Assembly (NCBI GenBank): GCA_002839245.1
Contig: PGXR01000163.1
Location: forward strand, 1-6,489
From: Spirochaetae bacterium HGW-Spirochaetae-7
GTDB taxonomy: Bacteria > Spirochaetota > Spirochaetia > Treponematales > UBA12059
DNA: 6,489 nucleotides
Reading direction: 5' to 3'
Shown here: one piece after another, positions 1 through 5,728 of the stretch
How the letters are laid out: each line of letters begins with the position of its first letter
How positions within the stretch are numbered: the first letter of the stretch is position 1
The notes under the pieces: model-generated
Told to the model about the DNA's origin: nothing
What the model saw: only the letters and a program-made list of their open reading frames with translations
Database searches by the model: none
Translations under genes and position numbers: made by a program

Positions 1-507
1 GTTGTCCTCATCATAATATCGGGAAAGAAGGAACTCGAGCACCTGTTCGCGGAACTGGAATGGACGACGATATTCTTCTTCATAGGCCTCTTCATGCTCG
101 TCGGGGGGCTCGTGGAAGTCGGCGTGATGGCCAAGGCGTCGGCCTGGCTGATAGGCGCGACGGCGGGGCACCTGCGGCTGACCCAGTTCGTCGTGCTGTG
201 GTTTTCCGGCATACTGTCGGCCATCGTTGACAACATACCCTTCGTGGCGACGATGATACCGCTCATCAAAGACATGGGGGCGCAGCTCGGGCCGGCGGCG
301 GTCGAGCCGCTGTGGTGGACCCTGGCGCTCGGCGCCTGCCTGGGCGGCAACGGAACGCTCATCGGCGCGTCCGCCAACGTCGTCTCGGCCGGCCTTTCGG
401 CCAAGAGCGGCCATCCAATCAGCTTCTGGGATTTCACCAAGTACGGCGTCATTTTTACGATCATGTCGCTGCTCGTCTCGACTCTGTACGTCTTCATCCG
501 CTATTGA
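1..507 (+). CDS. ArsB/NhaD-type ion transporter (3' part, N-terminus outside window)
   Basis: The reading frame is open from base 1 and ends at TGA 505-507, giving the last 168 residues of an integral membrane transporter. The first ATG in frame (94) is internal, because the preceding codons already read as conserved membrane sequence (EWTTIFFFIGLF, residues 20-31). Two motifs typical of the ArsB/NhaD branch of the ion transporter superfamily are visible: VDNIPFVATMIPL at about residues 76-88, where D77 and N78 lie in a membrane-entering hairpin, and LGACLGGNGTLIGASANVV at 110-128, the second half of the inverted repeat. A last hydrophobic helix spans about 148-166. Family members are roughly 420-430 residues, so about 60% of the gene lies upstream. 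Homologues exchange Na+/H+ or export arsenite or other anions; the substrate cannot be told from this fragment. No ars genes are adjacent, so arsenite export has no contextual support. Confidence 0.88.
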   Translation, partial: VVLIIISGKKELEHLFAELEWTTIFFFIGLFMLVGGLVEVGVMAKASAWLIGATAGHLRLTQFVVLWFSGILSAIVDNIPFVATMIPLIKDMGAQLGPAAVEPLWWTLALGACLGGNGTLIGASANVVSAGLSAKSGHPISFWDFTKYGVIFTIMSLLVSTLYVFIRY

Positions 508-622
508 GCCCGAGCCGGTCTGCACGCGGGGAACAACGGTCCCAATGGGGTTCAGCCAAGCCCGATGGAGCGATCAGGCGCTGTAGACGACGTATTCGGA
601 GAAAATATCCAGTCCAGCGGCG

Positions 623-651
623 TTGCGCCCCGGGAATAATGGACCTATAAT
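623..651 (+). promoter_or_regulatory. Probable sigma70-type promoter of the lipoprotein-LysM operon
   Basis: A perfect -10 hexamer TATAAT lies at 646-651. A partial -35 hexamer, TTGCGC (623-628, three of six consensus bases), lies exactly 17 bases upstream. The predicted transcript would start near 658, leaving a leader of about 24 bases with the Shine-Dalgarno at 671-676. The rest of the 508-681 gap shows no gene. No convincing terminator for the upstream transporter is visible, so some read-through is possible. This is a prediction from sequence only. Confidence 0.6.
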
Positions 652-670
652 GGAAACATCCAGATAATTT

Positions 671-676
671 GGGAGG
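671..676 (+). promoter_or_regulatory. Shine-Dalgarno site fixing a GTG start
   Basis: GGGAGG sits 5 bases before GTG 682. It supports this GTG as the start of the lipoprotein gene. The resulting N-terminus is a proper signal peptide ending in a cysteine, and no in-frame ATG lies between this site and the GTG. Confidence 0.75.
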
Positions 677-681
677 TACCC

Positions 682-1323
682 GTGCGCTTGAACAAAATTC
701 CGGTATTTTGTGCCATGGCAGCATTGCTGGCGATCTCATGCGCCACCGCTCCGCCGCCTGTCGTAGTCGATACGGCACCGAAGCCAGAGACCGAAATGGC
801 CAAGGCGACGGAACGACGAGCATACGTCAAGGACAATGGGCTGGAAGCTTATGCCCCCGACAGCTTCAAGAAGGCCGAGGACAATTACACTGCCGCAGGA
901 AAAGTCTATGGGACTGACAACGCCAAGGCCAAGGAGCTTCTTGACTTGGCCCTGCCGCTGTACGAGCAGACGGTGACCGACGGCTTTACGAAAAAGGTGG
1001 CTGAAAAGAAGGCTGTCGCAGACAGCTCGAAATCCAAGGCCGACGAGCAGAAAGCGAAGGTTGCCGCCAAGGACAGCTACGCCGCCGCCGAAGCCGCCTA
1101 CGCAAAGGCAGTAGCCGACGCCGCCGCCGGGCAATACGCATCGTCGGTCGCTTCGTACCAGGAAGCGGCAAAGAAGTACGAAGAGGCAGCCTCGATAGCC
1201 GCCGCCGCCCGGACCCAGGCGCAGACAGCCCTCGACAGCGCCAACGCTTCGATCCAGTCGACCGCAGACCGCCTGAAGGCGATCGATACTGAAATGGCCG
1301 CCGGGCAAGGAGGCACACCATGA
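682..1323 (+). CDS. Ala/Lys-rich helical lipoprotein, TmpA-like
   Basis: A 213-residue protein with a GTG start. Residues 1-19 are a signal peptide (basic start, hydrophobic core), followed by C20 in the context LLAISC-ATA. This is a loose spirochaete-type lipobox, so the mature protein is probably acylated at C20 and membrane anchored. A short Pro-rich tether (24-35) leads into an almost entirely helical body rich in Ala, Lys and Glu. Two similar units of about 37 residues are visible, at roughly 62-98 and 133-170, each with an A-E-x-x-Y start and a later Y-E-x-x-[AV]. They look like TPR-type or coiled-coil helical hairpins. The stop codon overlaps the start of the LysM gene (ATGA), so the two are translationally coupled. 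Size, composition, lipid anchor and partner recall the treponemal lipoprotein TmpA, but this is from memory and unaligned. The exact function is unknown; a structural or scaffolding role in the periplasm is inferred. Confidence 0.82.
   Translation: MRLNKIPVFCAMAALLAISCATAPPPVVVDTAPKPETEMAKATERRAYVKDNGLEAYAPDSFKKAEDNYTAAGKVYGTDNAKAKELLDLALPLYEQTVTDGFTKKVAEKKAVADSSKSKADEQKAKVAAKDSYAAAEAAYAKAVADAAAGQYASSVASYQEAAKKYEEAASIAAAARTQAQTALDSANASIQSTADRLKAIDTEMAAGQGGTP
1307..1313 (+). promoter_or_regulatory. Strong Shine-Dalgarno inside the lipoprotein gene
   Basis: AAGGAGG lies within the last codons of the lipoprotein gene, 6 bases before ATG 1320. A near-perfect ribosome binding site together with the ATGA stop/start overlap suggests the LysM protein is translated efficiently, both by reinitiation and independently. 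Confidence 0.75.
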
Positions 1324-2060
1324 GGCACGCGTACAAGAGCTGGCTCATCCTGGGAGTATTCCTGCTGCTGGGCGCCGTAGCATCGTTCGGCCAGAATTCC
1401 CTGACGGACAATCCCAATTACCGCAAGGCTCTCGACCTTCAGCGCATGGCGAAGCAGTACTATGATTCGGGTGACTATCAGAAATCCATGGAAACCTCGC
1501 AGCAGGCGGAAGAGTTGTCCAAGGTAGCGCTCGCAGAATCGGAAAAGCAGCGCATGCGGTGGATGGCGAACAGCTACAAGAATCGCGCCTCCGAGCGCAT
1601 CGCGTTCGGCGAGAAAAACCGTGCGGTAACCCGCTATCCCGATGTATGGACTCAGGCGAAGGCCTCGTACGAAATCGCCCAGAAGACTTTCCTTGCCGAA
1701 GAGTACCAGGCCAGCGTCGATGCAAGCAGGAAGGTGATGGAGTTGATGGCCGGCGTAGAGCCCGAACAAAAGGCGGCAGCCGCGCCGGCTCCTGCCCCGG
1801 CCCCGAAACCGGTCGCGTCAAAGGTACTGCCCTCTATATACGAGGTGCGCCTTATCGAATCGAGGCGGGACTGCTTCTGGCGAATAGCTGAATACCCGTT
1901 CGTGTACGGCGATCCCTGGAAATGGCGCCTCCTCTACGAGGCGAACAAGGACATGATCCCCGACCCGAACGATCCCGACCTGATACTGCCCGGCATGCTG
2001 ATGAAGATCCCGAGCGCTTCAGGCGAAGTACGCGAAGGGACCTGGGTCCCCGTACCGTAG
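1320..2060 (+). CDS. Secreted LysM protein with two helical repeats, TmpB-like
   Basis: A 246-residue exported protein. Residues 1-24 form a signal peptide with a long hydrophobic core (8-20); cleavage is likely near SFG-Q25. There is no lipobox. Two helical units of 37 residues align without gaps, at 34-70 (YRKALDL...) and 110-146 (WTQAKAS...). They share A at position 4, A at 11, Y at 20 and S at 23 and 27. An Ala-Pro linker (152-167) joins them to a C-terminal LysM-like domain (about 173-231): Y-E-V-R start, RDCFWRIA at 183-190, WRLLYEANKD at 202-211, and the closing LILPGMLMKIP at 221-231. LysM domains bind N-acetylglucosamine glycans, so the protein probably sits on peptidoglycan in the periplasm. 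The segment between the first strand and the closing motif is longer than in a minimal LysM of about 45 residues. The overlap with the lipoprotein gene suggests a shared complex; the layout resembles treponemal TmpB. The family name is not proven. Confidence 0.87.
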   Translation: MRHAYKSWLILGVFLLLGAVASFGQNSLTDNPNYRKALDLQRMAKQYYDSGDYQKSMETSQQAEELSKVALAESEKQRMRWMANSYKNRASERIAFGEKNRAVTRYPDVWTQAKASYEIAQKTFLAEEYQASVDASRKVMELMAGVEPEQKAAAAPAPAPAPKPVASKVLPSIYEVRLIESRRDCFWRIAEYPFVYGDPWKWRLLYEANKDMIPDPNDPDLILPGMLMKIPSASGEVREGTWVPVP

Positions 2061-2069
2061 ACTATTGCC

Positions 2070-2096
2070 GCCGCGCCGGGTATCGCCCGGCGCGGC
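2070..2096. terminator. Perfect 11-bp hairpin between convergent genes
   Basis: GCCGCGCCGGG (2070-2080) and CCCGGCGCGGC (2086-2096) pair perfectly around the loop TATCG. The hairpin starts 9 bases after the LysM stop codon and lies about 50 bases beyond the ackA stop on the other strand, so it could end transcripts from both sides. There is no T-run on either strand. It may therefore act as an RNA 3'-end stabiliser or a T-less terminator rather than a classical intrinsic terminator. Confidence 0.6.
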
Positions 2097-2144
2097 TCTG
2101 CAACGAAGCACGTCACGGATGCCGCGCTCCTGTTGCGCGCCTGT

Positions 2145-3488
2145 CTATCGCTTCTTCGGATGCGCTATCAGGTCAGCGAGGTACGGTTTCTTCTTCAAGT
2201 CGCCTACCAGGCCGTCCTGCCGCTGCTTGTTGACGTAATCTGGACTCTGGAAGCTGTACGTGTAGTTCGTGTGGATGTCGTATGTCCCGTTCATCAGCGC
2301 GAAGGAGTCCTCGGTCATCACGAGTTCCTCGTCGGTGGGAATGACGTAGACCTTGACGGGGCTGTCCGGCGTGCTTATTTCAAGCTCCGCGTTGCGGCAT
2401 TTGGCCTTGGCGTTGCGATCCGGATCCACCTTGATTCCCATGTTCTCGAGCCCCAGGGTCGCCAGGTGTCTGGTAACTGGCCCCATCTCGCCGACGCCGG
2501 CGGTGAAGACTATCGCATCCACGCGGCCGAGCGCCGCGGAATATGCTCCGATATACTTCTTGATGCGGTACCCTTCGAGCGCCTGGGCGGCAATGGCGAT
2601 CTTGTCGCCGGCCTCGGCAGCGTTCTCGATGTCGCGCCTGTCCGACCAGCGCCCGGTGATGCCCAAGACGCCCGACTGCTTGTTGAGCGCCTTCTCGACG
2701 TCGTCGGCGCTGAGGCCAGCCTTCCGCATCATGTGGAAGATGATGCCTGGGTCGATGTCGCCCGAGCGGGTACCCATCACGAGACCTTCGAGCGGGGTCA
2801 TGCCCATCGACGTGTCGTAGGAACAACCGTCCTTTATGGCGTTTATCGACGAGCCGTTGCCGATGTGGGCGATGATCAGGTTCGTTTCGAAGGGATCCTT
2901 GCCCAGGAGCACGGCGGCCCGCTTGGCGGTATAGAGGAAGCTAGTGCCATGGAAGCCGTAACGGCGAACCTGGAATTTCTCGTACCATTCATGCGGAAGC
3001 GCGTACAGGTAGCTGGTGTCGGGCATGGTCTGGTGCCAGGCGGTATCCATGATGGCGCACTGCGGCACCCCGGGGAGCACGGCCTCGGCGGCCTCGACGC
3101 CCATGATGTTGGCAGGGTTGTGAAGCGGCGCCAGCGCGATGAGGTCCTTGAAGGTGGACAGGGATTCGTCGTCGATAAGCACGGAACGGGCGAACTGCAT
3201 GCCGCCGTGGACCATGCGGTGGCCAACGACGCTGATGTCCTTCATAGACTTTACGACGCCATGCTGAGGATCGGTAATGGTCCTGAGGATGAGCTCGATC
3301 GCGACGATGTGGTTCGGGCACTCGTGCTTCAGCCCGAAGTCGGCGAAGCCGGTAGTCTTCTGGCTGATGATCGAGCCTTCCTGCCCGACGCGCTCGACGA
3401 TGCCGCTGGCGAGGACGTTCTTCTGCTCCCAGTCGTAGACCTGATATTTTACGGAAGAGCTTCCGCAGTTGAGGGTGAGAATGACCAT
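2145..3488 (-). CDS. ackA: Acetate kinase with C-terminal extension
   Basis: A 447-residue protein catalysing acetyl phosphate + ADP <-> acetate + ATP, the cytoplasmic substrate-level phosphorylation step after phosphotransacetylase. Family hallmarks fall at nearly the same residue numbers as in Methanosarcina AckA: N7 in LNCGSSSVKYQ, R91 in GHRMVHGG, D148 in MDTAWHQTMP, H180 in RRYGFHGTS, H208 and N211 in AHIGNGSS, R241 in MGTRSGDIDP, G331 in FTAGVGEMG, and the glutamates of IPTDEELV (383-390). The catalytic set appears intact. Two features are odd. The protein continues about 55 residues past EELV, with an aromatic segment and a Lys-rich end, while ordinary AckA (about 400 residues) ends soon after this motif. 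R284 also replaces the usual hydrophobic residue in the D-x-R adenine-pocket motif. The ATG start is supported by AAGGAG at 3494-3499. The gene lies 77 bases after the upstream minus-strand gene and has its own likely promoter. No pta is in the window. Confidence 0.97.
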   Translation of the reverse strand: MVILTLNCGSSSVKYQVYDWEQKNVLASGIVERVGQEGSIISQKTTGFADFGLKHECPNHIVAIELILRTITDPQHGVVKSMKDISVVGHRMVHGGMQFARSVLIDDESLSTFKDLIALAPLHNPANIMGVEAAEAVLPGVPQCAIMDTAWHQTMPDTSYLYALPHEWYEKFQVRRYGFHGTSFLYTAKRAAVLLGKDPFETNLIIAHIGNGSSINAIKDGCSYDTSMGMTPLEGLVMGTRSGDIDPGIIFHMMRKAGLSADDVEKALNKQSGVLGITGRWSDRRDIENAAEAGDKIAIAAQALEGYRIKKYIGAYSAALGRVDAIVFTAGVGEMGPVTRHLATLGLENMGIKVDPDRNAKAKCRNAELEISTPDSPVKVYVIPTDEELVMTEDSFALMNGTYDIHTNYTYSFQSPDYVNKQRQDGLVGDLKKKPYLADLIAHPKKR

Positions 3489-3493
3489 GGGTT

Positions 3494-3499
3494 CTCCTT
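3494..3499 (-). promoter_or_regulatory. ackA Shine-Dalgarno
   Basis: Read on the minus strand this is AAGGAG, 5 bases before the ATG at 3488-3486. It fixes the ackA start at the residue that begins the conserved N-terminal strand (MVILTLNCGSSS). Confidence 0.75.
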
Positions 3500-3517
3500 G
3501 TCGTGGTTTAAGTATCC

Positions 3518-3546
3518 ATTGTAACCGAACGAGGCGGTATCAACAA
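3518..3546 (-). promoter_or_regulatory. Probable ackA promoter
   Basis: On the minus strand, TTGTTG (3546-3541) is followed after 17 bases by TACAAT (3523-3518), a five-of-six match to the -10 consensus. Transcription would start near 3511, leaving a leader of about 23 bases that carries the Shine-Dalgarno. The -35 hexamer falls in the loop of the inverted repeat at 3530-3557. This is a sequence prediction; ackA could also be co-transcribed with the upstream operon. Confidence 0.45.
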
Positions 3547-3557
3547 GCCGCGCCTCG
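3530..3557 (-). terminator. Inverted repeat after the 372-residue gene; possible terminator
   Basis: CGAGGCG (3530-3536) and CGCCTCG (3551-3557) form a perfect 7-bp GC-rich stem with a 14-base loop. A variant pairs GCGG with CCGC further in. On the minus strand it starts 8 bases after the stop codon of the preceding gene, the usual place for a terminator, but only two T's follow. It overlaps the predicted ackA promoter, so it may partly end the fmt operon transcript while ackA starts its own. Confidence 0.4.
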
Positions 3558-3565
3558 AACCCGGG

Positions 3566-4684
3566 TCAGTTGGCGAGCATGACCTGGAGGATCTGGAGTA
3601 CGGGAAAGATGATGCACACGATGATGAAGACGACGTCGAGTATCAGCATCGTGCGCTCGCTGCGCTCGACCTTGACTATCTCGTAGACGTTCTGCAGCGC
3701 GTCCAGGCGGCGCTCGACCGACCTGGTCCAGCCCGAGGTGTTGAAGATGCCGCAGATGTGCTCGTATACCGTGCCAAGGAAATAGTCGCCTATGATCTTG
3801 GCGCTGTTCTCGAGGTTTTCGAGGATGAAAAGGGCGTCGAGGCGGAGCGCCTGGATATTGCTGAACTTCTTGCGCAGGGCGCCCGTCTTGAGTTTCTTGC
3901 TTTTGCGGGCGATGGCGTTGACGTCGTTCTCCGCCTCGTCGAGCCACTTGTCGAGGAGCTTGTCCAGGGTGCGCAGCTCGAGGTACTGGTAGTTCGCCAG
4001 TTCGCATATGAGGAGGACGTCCTCGTAGTCGCGGTCCGAATCAATGATGATGCAGCGATCCATGTCGAAGACGGCAAGGTCCCGGCCGGAATACGAGAAC
4101 GGGTTGCTCATCGCCTTGCGGATCTGCGATTCATGCAGCGGATAGTCGTACGGTTCTCCCGACAGCAGTGTCGTCAGCGTACGCTCGTTGTCGCGCATGA
4201 ACTGGAAGGGTTCGACGCCGACGTCGGCGAAGCAGTAGGCGAGGTAGCTTTCCGACTCGGGATCGGCGCGCGGATGGGACACCGCGGGAAGGACCTGCTC
4301 AAGCACCGCGCGGTACCGCTCGTCGACGTACGAGTCGAGGTCCCGTATCGTGTTTGACACGGGCTTCGACTCGATGCCGTGCAGGTCCTCGAGAGTGGAA
4401 TTGACCTTGAGCCTGACTATTACCGACAGGACACCTTCGTCGTAAAGGCGCGCGGAAGCGGCGAAACCTTCTATGGAATCCTCGCTGTACAGCTTCTTGA
4501 GACCCGAACGCAGGTCCACGCACAGAGGGGTCGGCATAGTCAGCGAGGAGGGCGTATCACGGCGCCTGGCCAGGCGCATGCCGGGAATGCCCGGCAACAG
4601 CGCTGCGGCCTTTGTGAGGTCGATGGAGCGGCCGATATCGTAGAACGCGAGCCTGACTATCTCTACGGCGTACACGGAGCTCAC
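3566..4684 (-). CDS. Uncharacterised protein with C-terminal membrane anchor
   Basis: A 372-residue protein starting with GTG at 4684; its first four bases (GTGA) contain the stop of the PASTA gene. A GAGG at 4692-4695 is a modest ribosome binding site. There is no signal peptide. The N-terminal half looks mixed alpha/beta (for example LSVIVRLKV at 86-94 and LAVFDMDRCIIIDSD at 203-217). It is followed by a long helical stretch (about 218-343) with charged, coiled-coil-like segments (CELANYQYLELRTLD 227-241; ERRLDALQNVYEIVK 324-338). A single hydrophobic helix lies at about 346-370, with almost nothing after it, so the protein is probably tail-anchored with its bulk in the cytoplasm. This order recalls the RMD1/YagE (DUF155) family, which also ends in a long helix plus one membrane segment, but I could not confirm the family motifs. 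Function is unknown. Coupling to the PASTA gene suggests a membrane partner of that protein. Confidence 0.8.
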   Translation of the reverse strand: MSSVYAVEIVRLAFYDIGRSIDLTKAAALLPGIPGMRLARRRDTPSSLTMPTPLCVDLRSGLKKLYSEDSIEGFAASARLYDEGVLSVIVRLKVNSTLEDLHGIESKPVSNTIRDLDSYVDERYRAVLEQVLPAVSHPRADPESESYLAYCFADVGVEPFQFMRDNERTLTTLLSGEPYDYPLHESQIRKAMSNPFSYSGRDLAVFDMDRCIIIDSDRDYEDVLLICELANYQYLELRTLDKLLDKWLDEAENDVNAIARKSKKLKTGALRKKFSNIQALRLDALFILENLENSAKIIGDYFLGTVYEHICGIFNTSGWTRSVERRLDALQNVYEIVKVERSERTMLILDVVFIIVCIIFPVLQILQVMLAN

Positions 4685-5691
4685 CTGCCGGCCTCGACCC
4701 GGGCGACGACCTTGTTAAGCACCTGAAGCACGAGCACGCTTCCCTGGGGCACGACATACGGCATCGTAAAGAGCCTCCCTGGGTGATCCACCGAAATGAG
4801 CGGCACGCGGGGGCCAGTCGGCGGTTCGGTATAGAGTACCGAGCGAAGCGGGTACGGGTACTCGGGCAGGCTCTGGGAAAAGAGGCCCGAAGCCATGCCT
4901 TCGGCCGCGGCAGGTGCCCCGAAGACGATGGTGACTGCCTCGGACGGGTCGATGAGGGCCCCTGGATCGGATAGCTGCGCTACTACGGTGCCCGGGCGCT
5001 CTCGACCTTCGGGGCCACGCACGGTGAACTGGAAAGCAATGCCTGACTTCTCTATCTGAAGCGCGGCTTCCTGGAGAGACAGTCCGACCAGGTCAGGCAC
5101 CTTGACCTTGGCCTTTTCGGGACCGCGGGACACTACGAAGGTGAGCTGGGTCGGTCCCGACAGGTCGACGTTGGGCGCGGGCGATTGCTCGAGTATGGTG
5201 CCCGCGGGGCTCTTGTCGTAGATGTAGACCGGCGGCTCGCGCACGGTGATGAGCTGGCGGGTGGAGCCGAAGACCGTCTGCAGGTGGATCTTCACCTCGT
5301 CGACGGTCTGGCCGACGTAGTCGCCGACCTTGTCCTGGGCCGCGCCCCTGGATACGACAAGCGCGATGCGCCTGCCGGCCTTGACGATGGCGCCTGGCGA
5401 CGGATCCTGTTCGAGTATCCTGCCCCTGCTTTCGGGATCGTTTGAGAAACGCAGCGATACCCGGGGGTAGAGTTCCTTCTCCTGTAGCTTGATGAGCGCT
5501 GATGACAGCTCCAGATCGATGACATCGGGCACGAGGGTCTGCTCCTGGCCGCGCAGGGCGAGGAAAAACGCGATGAGCCCCGACAGGCCCATGAGGATCA
5601 CCAATGAAACGAGAGCGAGGATGGCGGTACGGAAATGCCGAGGATCGATATCGTCAAGTTTCCTGAAATCAAAAAAAGAGCGAAAATTCAT
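4681..5691 (-). CDS. Membrane-anchored PASTA-domain protein without kinase domain
   Basis: A 336-residue protein. A short basic cytoplasmic part (1-21) is followed by one membrane helix (about 22-46), so the bulk should lie in the periplasm. Three PASTA domains follow, at about 52-116, 117-190 and 194-258. Each shows the V-P-D-V-x-x-[LM] type start (VPDVIDLELSSAL 54-66; VGDYVGQTVDEV 122-133; VPDLVGLSLQEAA 198-210), the central ILEQ-P-x-P-G type turn (92-100, 166-172) and a closing I/L-x-L/F-V-V-S-R-G or IVFG strand. PASTA domains are known from Ser/Thr kinases and penicillin-binding proteins that sense or bind peptidoglycan, but here no catalytic domain is present. Residues 262-336 form an extra Pro-rich, probably beta-rich module that I do not recognise. 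The ATG start has GGGAG at 5698-5702. The gene begins 37 bases after the fmt stop and overlaps the next gene by GTGA, so it belongs to the fmt operon. A role in cell-wall sensing or division is inferred. Confidence 0.9.
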   Translation of the reverse strand: MNFRSFFDFRKLDDIDPRHFRTAILALVSLVILMGLSGLIAFFLALRGQEQTLVPDVIDLELSSALIKLQEKELYPRVSLRFSNDPESRGRILEQDPSPGAIVKAGRRIALVVSRGAAQDKVGDYVGQTVDEVKIHLQTVFGSTRQLITVREPPVYIYDKSPAGTILEQSPAPNVDLSGPTQLTFVVSRGPEKAKVKVPDLVGLSLQEAALQIEKSGIAFQFTVRGPEGRERPGTVVAQLSDPGALIDPSEAVTIVFGAPAAAEGMASGLFSQSLPEYPYPLRSVLYTEPPTGPRVPLISVDHPGRLFTMPYVVPQGSVLVLQVLNKVVARVEAGR

Positions 5692-5728
5692 GCGTGACTC
5701 CCGTGCAGGTCGATACGGCGGTGGACGA

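Noticed and set aside
94..507. ATG at 94 as the true start of a short transporter gene
   Set aside because: The frame is open to base 1 and the upstream codons encode conserved transporter sequence, so the ATG is an internal methionine.
618..630. A small GGCG-TTG-CGCC palindrome overlapping the -35 region of the lipoprotein promoter, considered as an operator
   Set aside because: The arms are only four bases, which is common by chance at this GC content, and there is no second copy nearby.
736..1308. Minus-strand open frames of 190 and 223 residues across the lipoprotein and LysM genes (736-1308 and 1098-1769)
   Set aside because: The plus-strand genes have signal peptides, Shine-Dalgarno sites and a coupled overlap. 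The minus-strand translations are Gly/Arg/Leu-rich complements of Ala-rich coding sequence.
2123..2139. A 5-bp stem (CGCGC/GCGCG) just after the ackA stop
   Set aside because: It is too short and has no T-run; in GC-rich sequence such pairs are expected by chance. The 11-bp hairpin nearby is the better candidate.
2133..3524. A 463-residue open frame on the plus strand covering all of ackA
   Set aside because: It is exactly antisense to a clear acetate kinase. Its translation is low-complexity (V, G, D, H, R-rich) with no recognisable motif, as expected from the complement of GC-rich codons.
3758..4357. A 199-residue open frame on the plus strand
   Set aside because: It is antisense to the 372-residue minus-strand gene, with no ribosome binding site I could support and Val/Glu/Arg-rich composition typical of a shadow frame. 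The minus-strand gene has a membrane helix and a coupled start.
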